From NCBI GenBank assembly GCA_002077065.1, contig NAJO01000003.1:1426001-1490000 (forward strand): 64,000 nucleotides of DNA, read 5' to 3'. How positions within the stretch are numbered: position 1 is the first letter of the stretch; each line of letters opens with the position of its first letter. Source of the DNA: Cryoendolithus antarcticus. Lineage: Eukaryota; Ascomycota; Dothideomycetes; Cladosporiales; Cladosporiaceae. Both the position numbers and the translations under genes were made by a program. The notes beneath the pieces were generated by a model. That model had not been told where the DNA came from and ran no database searches. It saw only the letters and a list, made by a program, of their open reading frames with translations. Shown in pieces: positions 1 through 10,519 of the stretch.

Positions 1-308
1 TGGGTTGTATTAGTCCAAAGCTTTCGTGTCTTCGAGGACTGTCAGGACATACCATCGCCGTCCTTGTCCTGGGATTTGTTGTCAGCTTTGCGATTGTGAG
101 ATCGATGGGGCAGGCTTGGCAACGTACGAAGAGTGAGAACGCCTCCTTGAACTCCGACACTTGCTCTTCAGTCAATGAATCCGCCTGTGTAGTCCATCAC
201 AGTCAGTAGAGTTCGCCGAGCCATGTTGGTCTTCCACGTGAGGCTTGTTTTCTTCGCTGCCTCATGGCGGGGCACGCAATGAAGCTCAGATGGGCGCGAT
301 CATACCAT
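1..308 (-). CDS. cmdA: Calmodulin, 5' part (runs off the window start)
   Basis: Ca2+-sensing EF-hand protein that activates calcineurin and CaM kinases. Only the N-terminus is inside the window. Exon 1 is the bare ATG (306-308), followed by a GTATGA intron (185-305). Exon 2 (128-184) encodes 19 residues beginning ADSLTEEQVSEFKEAF, the calmodulin N-terminus. After a 59-nt intron comes a 16-nt exon (53-68) encoding DKDGD plus one base, the start of EF-hand loop 1, and then a GTATGT donor at 52. An intron straight after ATG and one inside the first EF hand match the known gene layout of fungal calmodulin. The rest lies before base 1. The 374 bp to the Tlg2 ATG is a shared divergent promoter. Confidence 0.93.
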
Positions 309-682
309 GGTGGATGTCGTGGGTAGATGGGGTGTTGGGTGGGTCTTGGTAGGAGCTGAGTTGGTTGGCGGTCAAGTTGGAGGCCAATTGGGTGTTCGTA
401 GGACAAACGTCAAGAGCAAACAGAGTTCCGGTGAATGATTGCAGGGCAGTTCGTCACAAGCTGGCGCGAAGTGGGCGAGCGGGCGGTGCGGGTGCAACCG
501 AGCAGGGCGAGACAAGGGCAGGCGTGACTGACTCGTGCAAATCGTGCATGACAACAGCTATGTCGGAGATGAGATAGATACATCTCTACTATTGCACACA
601 GCCTCAGCGGCCACACGATGGGGACGCGTGAGAGGCTTCGATAGCACATGATGCTCTAGCCTCTACGCTACCTGATTTCGCC
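309..682. promoter_or_regulatory. Divergent promoter region, calmodulin / Tlg2
   Basis: 374 bp between two opposed start codons. A CCAAT sequence (384-388) sits inside CCAATTGG, so it reads as a CCAAT box on both strands. No TATA box stands out. Short ORFs here have no coding look. Confidence 0.4.
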
Positions 683-1923
683 ATGTCCACCGCCCACAAT
701 CTGGGCGCCTGGCGTGACAGGACAAACCTGTACGCCCGGCTCCGCCTACTTGCCCTCATGCCTTAGACTGACCCAGTACCCTTAGCTTCATATCGTACCG
801 CCAGTCCTACGCCCACCATCCCGCCAAGCGGCCCCGCTACAATGGCCCCAACAGCGACTTTGACTCCGAGTCCGCCGGCCTGCTCAACACCAACGACGGC
901 GACGCGGTTATCGAGATGGATATCCTGCCTCCTCGCTGGCTAGATATCCAAGACGAGATCGCGCAGCACCTTACAGATGTCTCGACTCACATGCGGCGGC
1001 TGGATCAGATGCACGCCAAGCACGTGCTGCCCGGGTTTGACGATGAGAGCGTGAAAGCGAAAGAGGAACGTGAAATCGAGGCCCTGACGCAGGAAATCAC
1101 GCGCGGCTTCACGAGCTGTCAAGTCGCTATTCGGCGCGTGGATAAACTTGTCGCTGAGCAGGCGCGCACCCAGCAGTCGAGAGGCGGGCTGACGAAGGAA
1201 GACGAGACTATGGCGCGGAACCTGAAAATGAGTCTCGCTGCTCGGGTGGGCGAAGTGAGCACTACTTTCCGCAAGAAGCAGACGGCGTATTTGAAGAAAT
1301 TGCGTTCCTTGAATGGCTTGCCCTCGACTCTCGACTCCCGATCCGCGACACCTTCGCTGGCAGCAAACCCTTATACCGACCCAGCGATGCAAGACTCCGA
1401 GCTCGATCGTTCCTCCGCACAGTCCACGCTCCTGCAAACCGCGCAAGTCCGCCGTCGCACGGGCCTGCAAGACTCAGCTATCGAGCAGCGCGAACGCGAA
1501 ATCGAAAGCATCGCTCAAGGCGTAATAGATCTCTCCAACATGTTCCAAGAACTGCAAACTATGGTCATAGATCAAGGCTCGCTACTTGACCGCATCGATT
1601 ACAATGTCGAGCGCACGGTGGAGCATGTCAAGGCTGCGGATAAGGAGTTGACGGTTGCTACGGGGTATCAGAAGAAGAGCACGAAGAGGAAGGTGCTCTT
1701 GTTGTTGATTCTGTTGGTTGTTGGGATGCTTATCTTGTTGATGGTCAAGCCGAGGAGTCGGGGGAGTGCCGTAACGCCGCCGCCGCCGCCGGTGGACGCG
1801 CCAAAGCCGCCGGAAGAGTTGCCACCGAGCGCTGTGAGGGACGATGGCACAGTGACGAGACCACTGGAGTGGAAGCAGAGGCGACGGCGAGTGGGACATG
1901 GGCGAAGTGTAATGATAGTGTAA
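683..1923 (+). CDS. TLG2: t-SNARE Tlg2 / syntaxin-16 family
   Basis: Qa-SNARE for fusion at the trans-Golgi network and endosomes, the usual partner of Vps45. Exon 1 is 683-729, a 56-nt intron follows (730-785), and exon 2 is 786-1923; the product is 394 aa. Splicing joins WRDRTNL to FISYRQSY, the family's conserved N-terminus, which fixes both junction and start. An Habc-like helical region fills about residues 75-200. The SNARE helix is at about 252-312, with the zero-layer glutamine in the DQGSLLDRIDYN segment. A single hydrophobic anchor lies at about 318-339. A proline-rich tail of about 50 residues after the anchor is longer than usual for a tail-anchored SNARE and would face the lumen. 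Confidence 0.95.
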
Positions 1924-2161
1924 GAACAGAAGTCTCCGAGATGGCCTTCGTCTTCGTTCCATGCGTTGTGGCGGTAATTTGGTACACGTGGAACGAACTG
2001 CATGGACAAGCCGTTGGTCCGTGGACAGTGCTCTGAACCGATCTGGCAGTGAGACCAGCACGCTTGATTGGTCTACATGCCTTTCACGTCTACGTGCCTT
2101 TCACACGAGCCCAAAATGCCACACCAACGCCGTACTTTTCACCCACTGAAGCAGCAATCGC

Positions 2162-2750
2162 TCACCCGGAGAACCGCTTGGTGATCTTCGCAAGCACTGT
2201 GAAGCAATGTTAGTCCACGCTCCATCTCCACTATCCCAGTACACCTTCCCCGTCTGCCCACCCTCTCCTCCTTTCCACACACTCCCCCGGCCCCCTCCAC
2301 CCCACCAACCTCCCACAGAACAGCTGAAGAAGAAAGCAAAACTCACCATGCAGCCCCACAACACTAATAATGAACCCCACACTCAACACCATAACCACAA
2401 ACGGATCCACCTTGAGCCCAGGACTCTCATCCGTATACAACTTCAGCATTGTCGCTGAGCTCCCTCCAGCGCCGCTCGCCCTCGTACTAGTGGATCGCAC
2501 ATTCGCAGCCTTCTCCTTGAGGTCTGAGGCGGCTTTGCGGCGGATTGCGGTCGCGGGGCCGCCGGGAGGTTTGGGGGAGGAGGGGCGCGCGCCGGTTGCG
2601 GTCGCGGAGGTGGGTGCGTCGGTGCGGGGAGCGGACTAGGAGGATATTGTCAGAGGGGGTTTCGTGCTTGTGGGAAGATCGTCTGGGGAGCGGTTGAAGG
2701 TGCCGTGGGTCTGCGTGCGAGGGGGGGTGGTATTTGGGGATCCATACCAT
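2162..2750 (-). CDS. SBH1: Sec61 beta subunit of the ER translocon (Sbh1)
   Basis: Small tail-anchored subunit of the Sec61 channel. Exons are 2748-2750 (the ATG alone), 2347-2635 and 2162-2196, with introns of 112 nt (GTATGG donor) and 150 nt; the product is 108 aa. The Ser/Pro/Ala-rich N-terminus leads to IRRKAASDLKEKAA, then the diagnostic MLKLYTDESPGLKVDP segment, one membrane span (FVVMVLSVGFIISVVGLHV) and the basic end LAKITKRFSG. The second junction falls inside the membrane span: G plus TG gives Val and joins GLH to VLAKITK, exactly as the family requires. No single ORF shows the whole gene. Confidence 0.95.
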
Positions 2751-3094
2751 TGTGACTGAGGAGGAGAGGGTTCGACGCTGCAGGTCAAGAATCCTTTATT
2801 CGTGAATGTGGGCTTTGGGCGACTCGGCTGGACTGATGGTCTGAAGTGCAGCTATGGAGAGGAGGTGGTTTGCGTGCAATGGTAAAGTACAGGGCTAATG
2901 TTGCTCGTGAAGCCACGTTCACGCATGGAAAGTACGGGGAAGCCCAATGCGGTAATTGGAAGGTGCAACTCTTGGCCGGCGCATGACTCGTGCTCACATT
3001 AGCCAGCCCCAGGTCCATGGCAATGGCGGGAAGGTGCACGTGAGCTTGGACGATATCTTCTTCTGGTCTCATCAGAAGCGCTACGTACAAGCCC
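2751..3094. other. Intergenic, Sec61 beta upstream / Noc3 3' side
   Basis: 344 bp between the Sec61 beta start and the Noc3 stop. I see no gene, RNA or repeat. Confidence 0.5.
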
Positions 3095-5110
3095 TCACTC
3101 CCTCACACTCCTCTCCAACATCTTCACACTCTCCCTGATCTTCGGATCAAAATGCAATCTTAGCAATTCCCCATCCCATGCAGTAGCAGCCATGGGATTC
3201 GCCCCCTCAAGTCCAGCACTAGGATCAAAAACTCCGTCTCCTTTTCTCTCCTCCGTGTTCCAGAGTCCAGCCACCTTCCTCGTATGCGTCTTCGCAACTT
3301 GATTGAGTAAACCAAGCAAGGCCACAGCACTTTTCTGCGGAACGTGCAGATTCGCACTTAGCAGCTGCTTTGTAAATGCTGCGACTCGCAGTGGCGGGAC
3401 GGATTTGGTTGATGTAGGAGGGAGGAGTACTGCGGAGAGGGAGCGCAGGAGCAAAACGGTCGTCGTGGCGACGTTGACGCGGGAGTCTGCTGAGGGTGTG
3501 GGCAAGCTGTTAGGATCTTTGAGGGTCGCTGTGCGCGAGCTCAGCTCTAACTCGGCGTCGAGGGAGAGCGGGAGGAGTAGGCGGTAGAGGTGCGTGATGA
3601 AGAAGTTCAAGTCTAGTGAGAGAGAAGTGGCAGACTTGGCAACGTCCACTTGGCCTTGCAGCAGGGCGAAGGCGGTCGTGATGCAGAGCAGCGATTCGCG
3701 AGTTGCGTTGCGTGCAATCGCAGCGTCGACTGCTGTGTCGGCAGCTGAGGCCTCTTCGTCGTCATCGTCCGGCGCCTCTGTATCAGCTTCAGCTTCTGCG
3801 ATCAGGTCTTTCAGCACTTCTAGCACGTCGCCAAAGAAGTCCTGATTGATGAGGTGTGCGTAGCGGGCAAGACCTTCTAGCACAGCGCCCATGAGATGGT
3901 CCACGCGCGCCTTGAGGATGCGGAAGTAGGCTATGAACACGAGCTTGAGCGTCTCTGCTTGATTCTTGTCGCGCTCTTCGTACGATACCGTGGCGTCTGC
4001 CTCCTTCATCTCCTTGGCAACTTCTTTCCTTTCGCGCATGACTTTCTTCTCTCGCTTCGTGCGGAACTCCTTCTTGTACGCTTTCGGCTTCTTGCCATTC
4101 AGCCACTCTTCTCGTGGCGCAGCTTTTTCGACACGCTCTGTTGATGCTTTCCCACTGAACTCGTTCAGCAATCGTAGATGGAGGAATGTATTCAGCACGC
4201 CTTCGTGGATGTGGTAGTTCTTCGTCTTCAGCATCTTCGCCAGCTGCGCGACAGCTTCAAGACTAATGTGTCCGCTGTCGTCGTCCTTGAAGACGTGCTC
4301 AAGTGCAGCTAGACACCGCGCGAAGTCCTGATCCAGGCCCGCAGAGGGTCTTCCCGACAGCTTCCCAACGACGATGCCGATAAGTTCGTTCCTCAGGTTG
4401 AAGTGCGGTGCAGCCTCTAGCAGCGTACAGGCGCAGGCCATCGCCACAGTACCGAGACTCGCAGTGTTCGAGTCATTCGATCCACTCCCTTTCGCCAGCT
4501 TTTGCAAACCATACACATACCGCTTATACCCTCCCAGCAATCCCTGCTCAAAAGATCTCAAATTCCTCACGTCTCGACTGACTTTCGCCTGCATGTCATC
4601 CTTCCCAAGCGGTCGCACGCGATAGCCAGGTATGATGTCCTTGAACACCGCCAACTGCGTAGCCAACCCGAGCTTCTTCACCGTGACGTTCTTTGAATCA
4701 GCGACCTCGGCCAGAGGCCCAAGAAGCCCGATATGCTCTTCCGGGTTCTCACTCAGCATACTAGCCATCCTAGCTAAGTCCTCCTTCGATTGCAGGATCT
4801 GCTCCTTGCTCGACAGCTGCGGTTGCTTCGGCAAGCGATCTGCCTTCACGTCTGCAATCCCGCTGTCGACTTCATCGTCGCTGGCAAGGAAGCTGTCGGC
4901 ATCGTCGTCCTTTGCAAGCTCAGGCTCGGGGGCCTGGTCGATGATCTCGCCGTCCGCGGTCTTGATTGGGAGCTTCTTGTGCTGTGTGTCTTTCTTGGAC
5001 TTTCGAGAGCGGTTCTCGTAGTCTTGCTCGAGATTCCATTTGGTAAAGCCGGGGAGGGCATCGCTGGGCGGGGATAGGCGGCGACGTTTGGGGGCTGGCT
5101 CTTGTGCCAT
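3095..5110 (-). CDS. NOC3: Nucleolar complex protein 3 (Noc3), 60S biogenesis
   Basis: HEAT-like protein that pairs with Noc2 to carry pre-60S particles out of the nucleolus; in yeast it also helps load pre-replication complexes. Single exon, 671 aa, close to yeast Noc3. The N-terminus is basic (PKRRRLSP) and precedes an acidic stretch (about 60-85). The NOC3p domain follows, with SKEQILQSKEDLARMASMLSENPEEHIGLL and the conserved VFKDIIPGYRVRPL and VRNLRSFEQGLLGGYKRYV blocks. A basic cluster lies near 350-380, and the CBF/MAK21-type region makes up the C-terminal half, interrupted by an acidic loop. It shares a 208-bp divergent promoter with Nip7, another 60S factor. Confidence 0.95.
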   Translation of the reverse strand: MAQEPAPKRRRLSPPSDALPGFTKWNLEQDYENRSRKSKKDTQHKKLPIKTADGEIIDQAPEPELAKDDDADSFLASDDEVDSGIADVKADRLPKQPQLSSKEQILQSKEDLARMASMLSENPEEHIGLLGPLAEVADSKNVTVKKLGLATQLAVFKDIIPGYRVRPLGKDDMQAKVSRDVRNLRSFEQGLLGGYKRYVYGLQKLAKGSGSNDSNTASLGTVAMACACTLLEAAPHFNLRNELIGIVVGKLSGRPSAGLDQDFARCLAALEHVFKDDDSGHISLEAVAQLAKMLKTKNYHIHEGVLNTFLHLRLLNEFSGKASTERVEKAAPREEWLNGKKPKAYKKEFRTKREKKVMRERKEVAKEMKEADATVSYEERDKNQAETLKLVFIAYFRILKARVDHLMGAVLEGLARYAHLINQDFFGDVLEVLKDLIAEAEADTEAPDDDDEEASAADTAVDAAIARNATRESLLCITTAFALLQGQVDVAKSATSLSLDLNFFITHLYRLLLPLSLDAELELSSRTATLKDPNSLPTPSADSRVNVATTTVLLLRSLSAVLLPPTSTKSVPPLRVAAFTKQLLSANLHVPQKSAVALLGLLNQVAKTHTRKVAGLWNTEERKGDGVFDPSAGLEGANPMAATAWDGELLRLHFDPKIRESVKMLERSVRE

Positions 5111-5318
5111 TGCTGCGACACTTCAGAGGACTATCACAGGGGGTGTAATCGCCTTCACCGCGTATGTAAAGTTCAATTGCAATTCGACTCGGATGTCAAC
5201 TTTTTTGACTTCGCGGGGAATTTTCTCCGGTTCGCATGTGAAGATCTCGAGATTGACATTTACATACTTGTCGCAACTCACCTCTTCCACTCCACAGCAC
5301 CAGAATAACTTCACGAAC

Positions 5319-5948
5319 ATGCGCCAACTCACCGACACCGAGACGAAGACGCTCTTCGAAAAGCTCGCCAACTACACCGGCCGCAGCCTCAACAATCTCC
5401 TTACAGACACCGCTCCCTCCGCCGCCAAAGCCTCCAGCCCCGACCGCTACGTCTTCCGCATCCAGAAAGACCGCGTCTACTATGTACGCGAATCCCTCGC
5501 CAACCTCGCCACCTCCGTCGCCCGCGATCAGCTCCTCTCACTGGGAACATGTCTGGGAAAATTCACAAAGACTGGAAAATTCAGGCTGCATATCACGGCG
5601 TTGGATGTGATTGCGCCGCACGCGAGGTACAAGGTCTGGGTGAAGGCGAACGGGGAGATGCCGTTCCTGTATGGGGGACATGTTGTCAAGGCACATGTGG
5701 GGAGGTGGAGTGAGGATTGCCCTGAGCATCAGGGAGTGGTGGTATTGAGTATGAGTGATACGCCGTTGGTGAGTTGAAGTATGAGATCTGTGGGTGTGAG
5801 AGGCAATGCTGACGACTCGTAGGGCTTCGGTGTGACTGCACGATCGACTGCCGAGGGGAGACGACTGGATCCTACCGGCATTGTGGTCTTCAGGCAAGCT
5901 GACGTGGGCGAGTACCTGCGCGAGGAAGATACACTGTTCACGACTTGA
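5319..5948 (+). CDS. NIP7: 60S ribosome biogenesis factor Nip7 (PUA domain)
   Basis: Small PUA-domain protein needed for 27S pre-rRNA processing and 60S assembly. Exons are 5319-5768 and 5823-5948, with a 54-nt intron opening GTGAGT; the product is 191 aa. The N-terminus [19 protein letters not shown] is typical, with [11 protein letters not shown] and [22 protein letters not shown] in the middle. The PUA part has [23 protein letters not shown]. Exon 2 supplies [23 protein letters not shown] and ends in TLFTT. The ATG at 5319 is preferred to any in-frame upstream codon because it begins the conserved N-terminus. It is divergent from Noc3, so co-expression as ribosome-biogenesis genes is likely. 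Confidence 0.96.
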
Positions 5949-6666
5949 GGATCTGCGGATGTACGACACTGTTGGAATCAACATATAAACCGAGGGCTGT
6001 CGCCAAATACGACGCCTCAGTGGTCGAAGAAGGCCAACGGCCAGCGTTCGAGACCGTCTCAGCTACGCCAGTAGAGCTTCGGGACGGTATGACATGCGCA
6101 CCACGAAAGCAAGTACGCGGTGGGCTCGTGCTGTGGCTGACTGAAGTAGCTACCAAGCTGTCCCAGTTTCGTCTATGGACGACCAGTGGGCGGACGCCGT
6201 CTGTATCGGGTGGTGGCGATTGTGATTGAAGCAAGCACCAGATGTTTGATGGACTCTCGGCGGCACATTGACTCTGCAAAATTGCCTCGACACAGAGAGG
6301 CCGTTCTAAATGTTGACGAAGAAAGATGGCGGACAAAAGTCTACCCAGATTGGCGGTATTTTCGGCCCGGGTAAAGAGAGAGCTAGGATTAGCCGCAGCT
6401 GCAGCGGCACAGTGACAAAATTGAATGCAGTACGACAGACCACATGTCACCATGCGCTCACTCGCAACATATTGGAGAAGCAACGTGGCTGGCTAGATTT
6501 ATGCCTCGCTCAAATCATTCAGTGAGTCAAGTCTCTTCCCACAAGTCTTTCTTCTTGTCTCTGCCACATCCCCTTTCTCTCCTCCTGAAATAAGCATTTG
6601 ATCCACCAAATCTTCCCACATCTCACAGAGCCCAAGAAAGCGAAAAGCGAAGGCACTTCTCTCACC
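5949..6666. other. Intergenic region
   Basis: 718 bp between Nip7 and the SDR gene. Short ORFs on both strands resemble no family and lack splice-linked continuations. I see nothing else. Confidence 0.5.
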
Positions 6667-7386
6667 ATGCCTACATATATCGTGACTGGCGCGAACAGGG
6701 GGCTTGGTCTGGAGTTCGTCCGCCAGATCGCCAAAGACACCTCCAACACCATCATCGCCACCGCTCGTTCCTCATCCACAGACCTCGCCGATGTCAAGAA
6801 AGTCGCCTCCAAGACAACGCACTTCTTAACCTGCGACACCGGCTCCCTCGACAGCATCAAGTCCTTCGTCTCCGAAGTCAAGTCCCAATTCTCAGGCAGC
6901 AAAATCGACTACCTCATCAACAATGCAGGCATAAACACCGTCCCCGAGCAAACCGCCCTCTCCATTTACCCCTCAGATCTCGACGAGCAGATCCGCGTCA
7001 ATGTCATCGGCCCAGCAAAAACAACGCAATTCCTCCTCGAAGCCAACCTCCTCTCAGACTCCGTCCGCATCGTAAACATGTCTTCTGGCCTCGGCAGCAT
7101 GGCTGTCTCCCTCTCCATTACGCCGAGGAAGTGCGCCACTTACAGCATCTCCAAAGCCGCGCTCTGCGCTTTGAGCGTGCAGCAGAGCGGGGAGGTGAGG
7201 GAGAAGTTGAAGGGAGCGATCGTGGTGGCTATGGATCCCGGATGGGTCAAGACGAGGATGGGTGGCGAGGGCGCGGTGTTGGAGCCGGAGGAGAGTATTG
7301 GGGGGATGTTGAAGTGTGTGCATGGGGTGGAGGAGGGGAGTAATGGGAAGTTTTTTACGTATACTGGGGAGGAAGTGCCGTGGTAG
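6667..7386 (+). CDS. Short-chain dehydrogenase/reductase, sniffer/C-factor type
   Basis: Classical single-domain NAD(P)-dependent SDR, 239 aa, without introns. TGANRGLG (residues 7-14) is the Rossmann cofactor loop, NNAG is at 85-88, serines lie at 139-140, and the catalytic Y159-x3-K163 is in YSISK. The D190-PGWVKT motif follows, as in sniffer/C-factor SDRs. The Arg and Ser after the first strand (TARSSS) fit NADPH, but this is only a guess. The ATG at 6667 puts the cofactor loop six residues from the N-terminus, which is normal; upstream in-frame codons would add an unlikely extension. The substrate is unknown and no pathway genes lie next to it. Confidence 0.88.
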   Translation: MPTYIVTGANRGLGLEFVRQIAKDTSNTIIATARSSSTDLADVKKVASKTTHFLTCDTGSLDSIKSFVSEVKSQFSGSKIDYLINNAGINTVPEQTALSIYPSDLDEQIRVNVIGPAKTTQFLLEANLLSDSVRIVNMSSGLGSMAVSLSITPRKCATYSISKAALCALSVQQSGEVREKLKGAIVVAMDPGWVKTRMGGEGAVLEPEESIGGMLKCVHGVEEGSNGKFFTYTGEEVPW

Positions 7387-7697
7387 GGGGGGGGACTGGG
7401 CAGGGATGCAAGGGTCAGAGCGTGGCAGCAGACGGGATGTTTGTGCGTAGCTGTACCAGGAGTATTGGACGGTGTTGCTCATCAGGGCCACCCTGTGCGA
7501 GTGGTGCCAGCGATAGAATCCAGTCAGGGCCTTCCTACTACTCGATAAGCATAACATCTACCCACGATACCGGTCCACTCCTCAAACGTCGGACCATCTG
7601 ATGCTGACACCCTTGGCCGAACCAGCTCCAGTGACGCTCCAGTCCTAATCGCACACTGCTCGTCTTGCAGTCAGAACACGACAGCAACCGATCCACT
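7387..7697. other. Convergent intergenic region
   Basis: 311 bp between the convergent SDR and P5C reductase stops. It begins with a run of nine G just after the SDR stop codon (about 7386-7394). Otherwise I see nothing. Confidence 0.45.
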
Positions 7698-8699
7698 TCA
7701 CCTCCTGGTACCATTCACATTCTTCCCACCCTCCCCAAGCTGACTAGCAACCACAGTCGCCTCCCTAACAGCCCTACTGACCGTTCCCCTCAACCCTCCC
7801 TCCTCAAGCACAACCAAGCCCCCAACCGTACAACCCCCCGGACTACTCACGCGATCCCTCGCTAGCGCCGGATGCTCCCCTCCCAACACCAAGCCGGACA
7901 TACCCCTTACAGTCTGCGCGGCCATCTCATACGCAGACTCCTTCGGAATCCCCATCGCGATCGCTCCTAGGGCTAAGGATTCGATGAAGACGGCCGTAAA
8001 TGCGGGCCCGGAGCCGCAGAGTGCTGTCGCGGCGTCCATGAGGTTTGGAGCTAGGGTGGAGACGCGGCCAATGCGGCTGAAGATCCAGGTTGTGAGTGTC
8101 AGTTGGTCGGCTGGCGGGGCAGGCGTGGGCGTGGAGAGCACAGTCATGCTTTCGCGGATCGAGGCGGCGGTATTGGGCATGGCGCGGATGATAGTGCATG
8201 CTCCTTCCTTGGGGATGCCGGAGGGATAGAGGATTAAGGAGATCTGGGTCTCGGGCACCCCGGCGAGGATGGAGATGAGGAGTTTACCTTGAAGTGCGTT
8301 GCGCATGTCGTCGTTGCCGAGGATCGAGGCTGTGGCGTAGGGCTTGCAGCCTAGGATGATCACGTCTGCCTCCTTCGTCGCAGCCACATTGTCGTTTTGG
8401 CGGACGTTGATGGGGGTTTTGTAGTTCCCCAGTTCCTTGCGAATGCGAGCAGCGCTAGAATCACTCCTCACGCACGCATTGAAGATGGTCGGTAATCGTG
8501 CTGGCGTATCATCGTCGGTCTTATCGACCGTCTTGCCAGCATCCAGAAACTCGAAGATGCCTCCCAAGATTGCGGTTCCCAGCGTTCCTGGCCATGATCA
8601 GCTCGTGTTGATCCACATCGCGACATGGTACAGTATACCACAGCCAATGACGGTAAGTGCTAGACCCTTTGCCCGATCTGCAGAGTTCTCGGTGGTCAT
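7698..8699 (-). CDS. PRO3: Pyrroline-5-carboxylate reductase (last step of proline synthesis)
   Basis: Reduces pyrroline-5-carboxylate to proline with NAD(P)H. Exons are 8639-8699 and 7698-8587, with a 51-nt intron opening GTATAC; the product is 316 aa. The junction completes the dinucleotide-binding motif VIGCGTLGTAILGGI. Further marks are DVIILGCKPY, IIRAMPNTAA, ALCGSGPAF and the signature VSSPGGCTVGGL. The C-terminus ends REATVVASQLG plus a short tail. An in-frame ATG at 8792 would add 31 residues; the internal ATG at 8699 is chosen because it places the Rossmann strand near the N-terminus, but the longer form cannot be excluded. Confidence 0.93.
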
Positions 8700-9271
8700 G
8701 TTGGCGAGTTTCTGCTTGAACCACTGGGCTGACTTGTCTTGTTCTGCGAGAGCACCTTGGAGTATCCAGTCTGGTGCAAGATCGCGGGCCATGAGATTAT
8801 TATGTATATCGGTTCGAAAGGCTGGTGTATCTTCGATTCACGCCTTACGAGTTCTCGATCTGTTGCCGTGTGTTGTCAACAATATTTAGACATGTACCTG
8901 CATGAGAACAACGCCCTCTGATATCTGCATCTGGTGTCCCATTGCCGATTTCTTTGTACATGTAAATTGTGACTATCTGGACATCACGAAGGTTATGTAC
9001 CACACGTTTCTTCTCAAGGCAAGAATCTAAAGAGCTTATGGTTCTGAGAGATTCATGATTCGTTGGCTCCACCGAGTAGCAGTCAGAGTTGAGAGCACCC
9101 TAGGGTTACCGCTTCGCTGAGCAATGGCAATGAGAACATACAAGTCATTCAAGTACTACATGGACTAGAAGATTGGAATCCACCCGATGGCAGAAAGATA
9201 GACGATACGCTTAGGCTTGAACGCTCGCTTTTCAACACAATGTGCAATGCTACTCTCTTTCACCGGCTTGC
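8700..9271. other. Intergenic region
   Basis: 572 bp between the P5C reductase start and the lectin stop; locally AT-richer around 8880-9010. The first part may be coding if P5C reductase starts at 8792. Nothing else is recognised. Confidence 0.45.
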
Positions 9272-10287
9272 TCAAAACCGATCCCTTCTCCGCTTCGTCC
9301 TGTACATCGTGAAGCCAACGTAAGCTCCTGCAACAAGCAGCCCGAATGCCAGGAACTTTATGAAGAACCAGAACCACGAGCCACTCGAAGCCGACTTGTC
9401 CGTCTTGTACTTCCCTCGGCTGTAGTACTTCGTACCTGCAGGTGGCGTACCAGTGCGGCCACTGATCGAGTACAGATTTCTCGTCTCGACGCTGACGATG
9501 TCATGATTGTCGCTTAGCTCTCCAGTCTCAGCGCTGAAGCCGAGATAGCTCACTGCAGGCAGCTTGGTGTTAGGGATTTGGAAGCACCGCGTCCACTCGT
9601 CCTCTTTCTTGTAGAGTAGGTCCACAGTGAGCTCCTTGTCTTGGAAGTAGGTCACCTTGAGCCTCGTGGGAAAGTCGACGTTCCGGATCCCCCTCGCAGA
9701 GCAACCGGCAAGCTCATTCGCCTTGCCGTCATTCCCAGAGTCGTATGCGGTCTGCCCATCGCCGACCATAGCCATGATGTAAGGAAAAACCACGCCCGGT
9801 CGGTTGTTCTTGTACGTGTCAAAGAACAGCCCGAGCCCCTCAAACTTATCTTTCATCCCAAACACTGTGCCCTGCTCTGCTCGGTCCTTCGTCACCCACA
9901 TAGCCATGCCATCGCCGAAGAGCGTCCCTGATCCATGAATTTTAAACTCAACCTCAACTTCCCAATTGGTCGCTGTGAGAGGCACACGGGAAAAGAGCCA
10001 TCCTGCTTCAGATTGATGTTGCCCCGTCAAGCGGATGTATTGGTCTGCACGGATTACTGTACTGCCGCCGAAGTCGAACCAGCGGGATTGCAGGTCGGAG
10101 TCGAGGTATGGCTGGAGGACAAGGTCAACTATGCAAGGAATGTCCTCAAAGAGCGAGATTCACATACGTTCGTCAAGCTGTGAGTCCGTAGGGGTATCGT
10201 CTTGATGTCGGTCTTGTCGATGTCCTCAGCGAAGGTGAAAGCTGCCAGCAGCAAGGGGAGGACCCGCGCGAAAATCGTCGAAAGCAT
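9272..10287 (-). CDS. L-type lectin cargo receptor, VIP36/Emp46-47-like
   Basis: Type I membrane lectin of the early secretory pathway that binds high-mannose glycoproteins. Exons are 10168-10287 and 9272-10111, with a 56-nt intron; the product is 319 aa. Exon 1 gives a hydrophobic signal peptide (about 20 residues, ending near AFTFA). The lectin domain follows: the LTGQHQSEAGWLFSR segment, then GDGMAMWVTKDR and GLFFDTYKNN, which hold the metal and sugar-binding Asp/Asn positions. Two cysteines (in AGCSARG and RCFQI) match the family disulfide. One membrane span lies near the C-terminus and the cytosolic tail is short and basic, ending KRRRDRF. It lacks the coiled-coil stalk of yeast Emp47. 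Divergent from the t6A dehydratase across 232 bp. Confidence 0.92.
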
Positions 10288-10519
10288 GCCGGCCGAATCA
10301 CTGTGTGACCATGCGATCGAGACACCACAGCTCTCTGATCTGACGTAGGTCTAAAAAGGTGGTGACAGACAGTCTATGTTTTTCACGAGAGGTCCAGCTG
10401 TTCGTTCCTTGAAGTCGCCCCGCCAAGCGCAGCAACACGGCTGAAGGCGAACATGGATCACGCGACATCACTCATATCACTCGTACATGTTCTAGCTTTT
10501 TTCTTGTGAAGTGCAAGCA

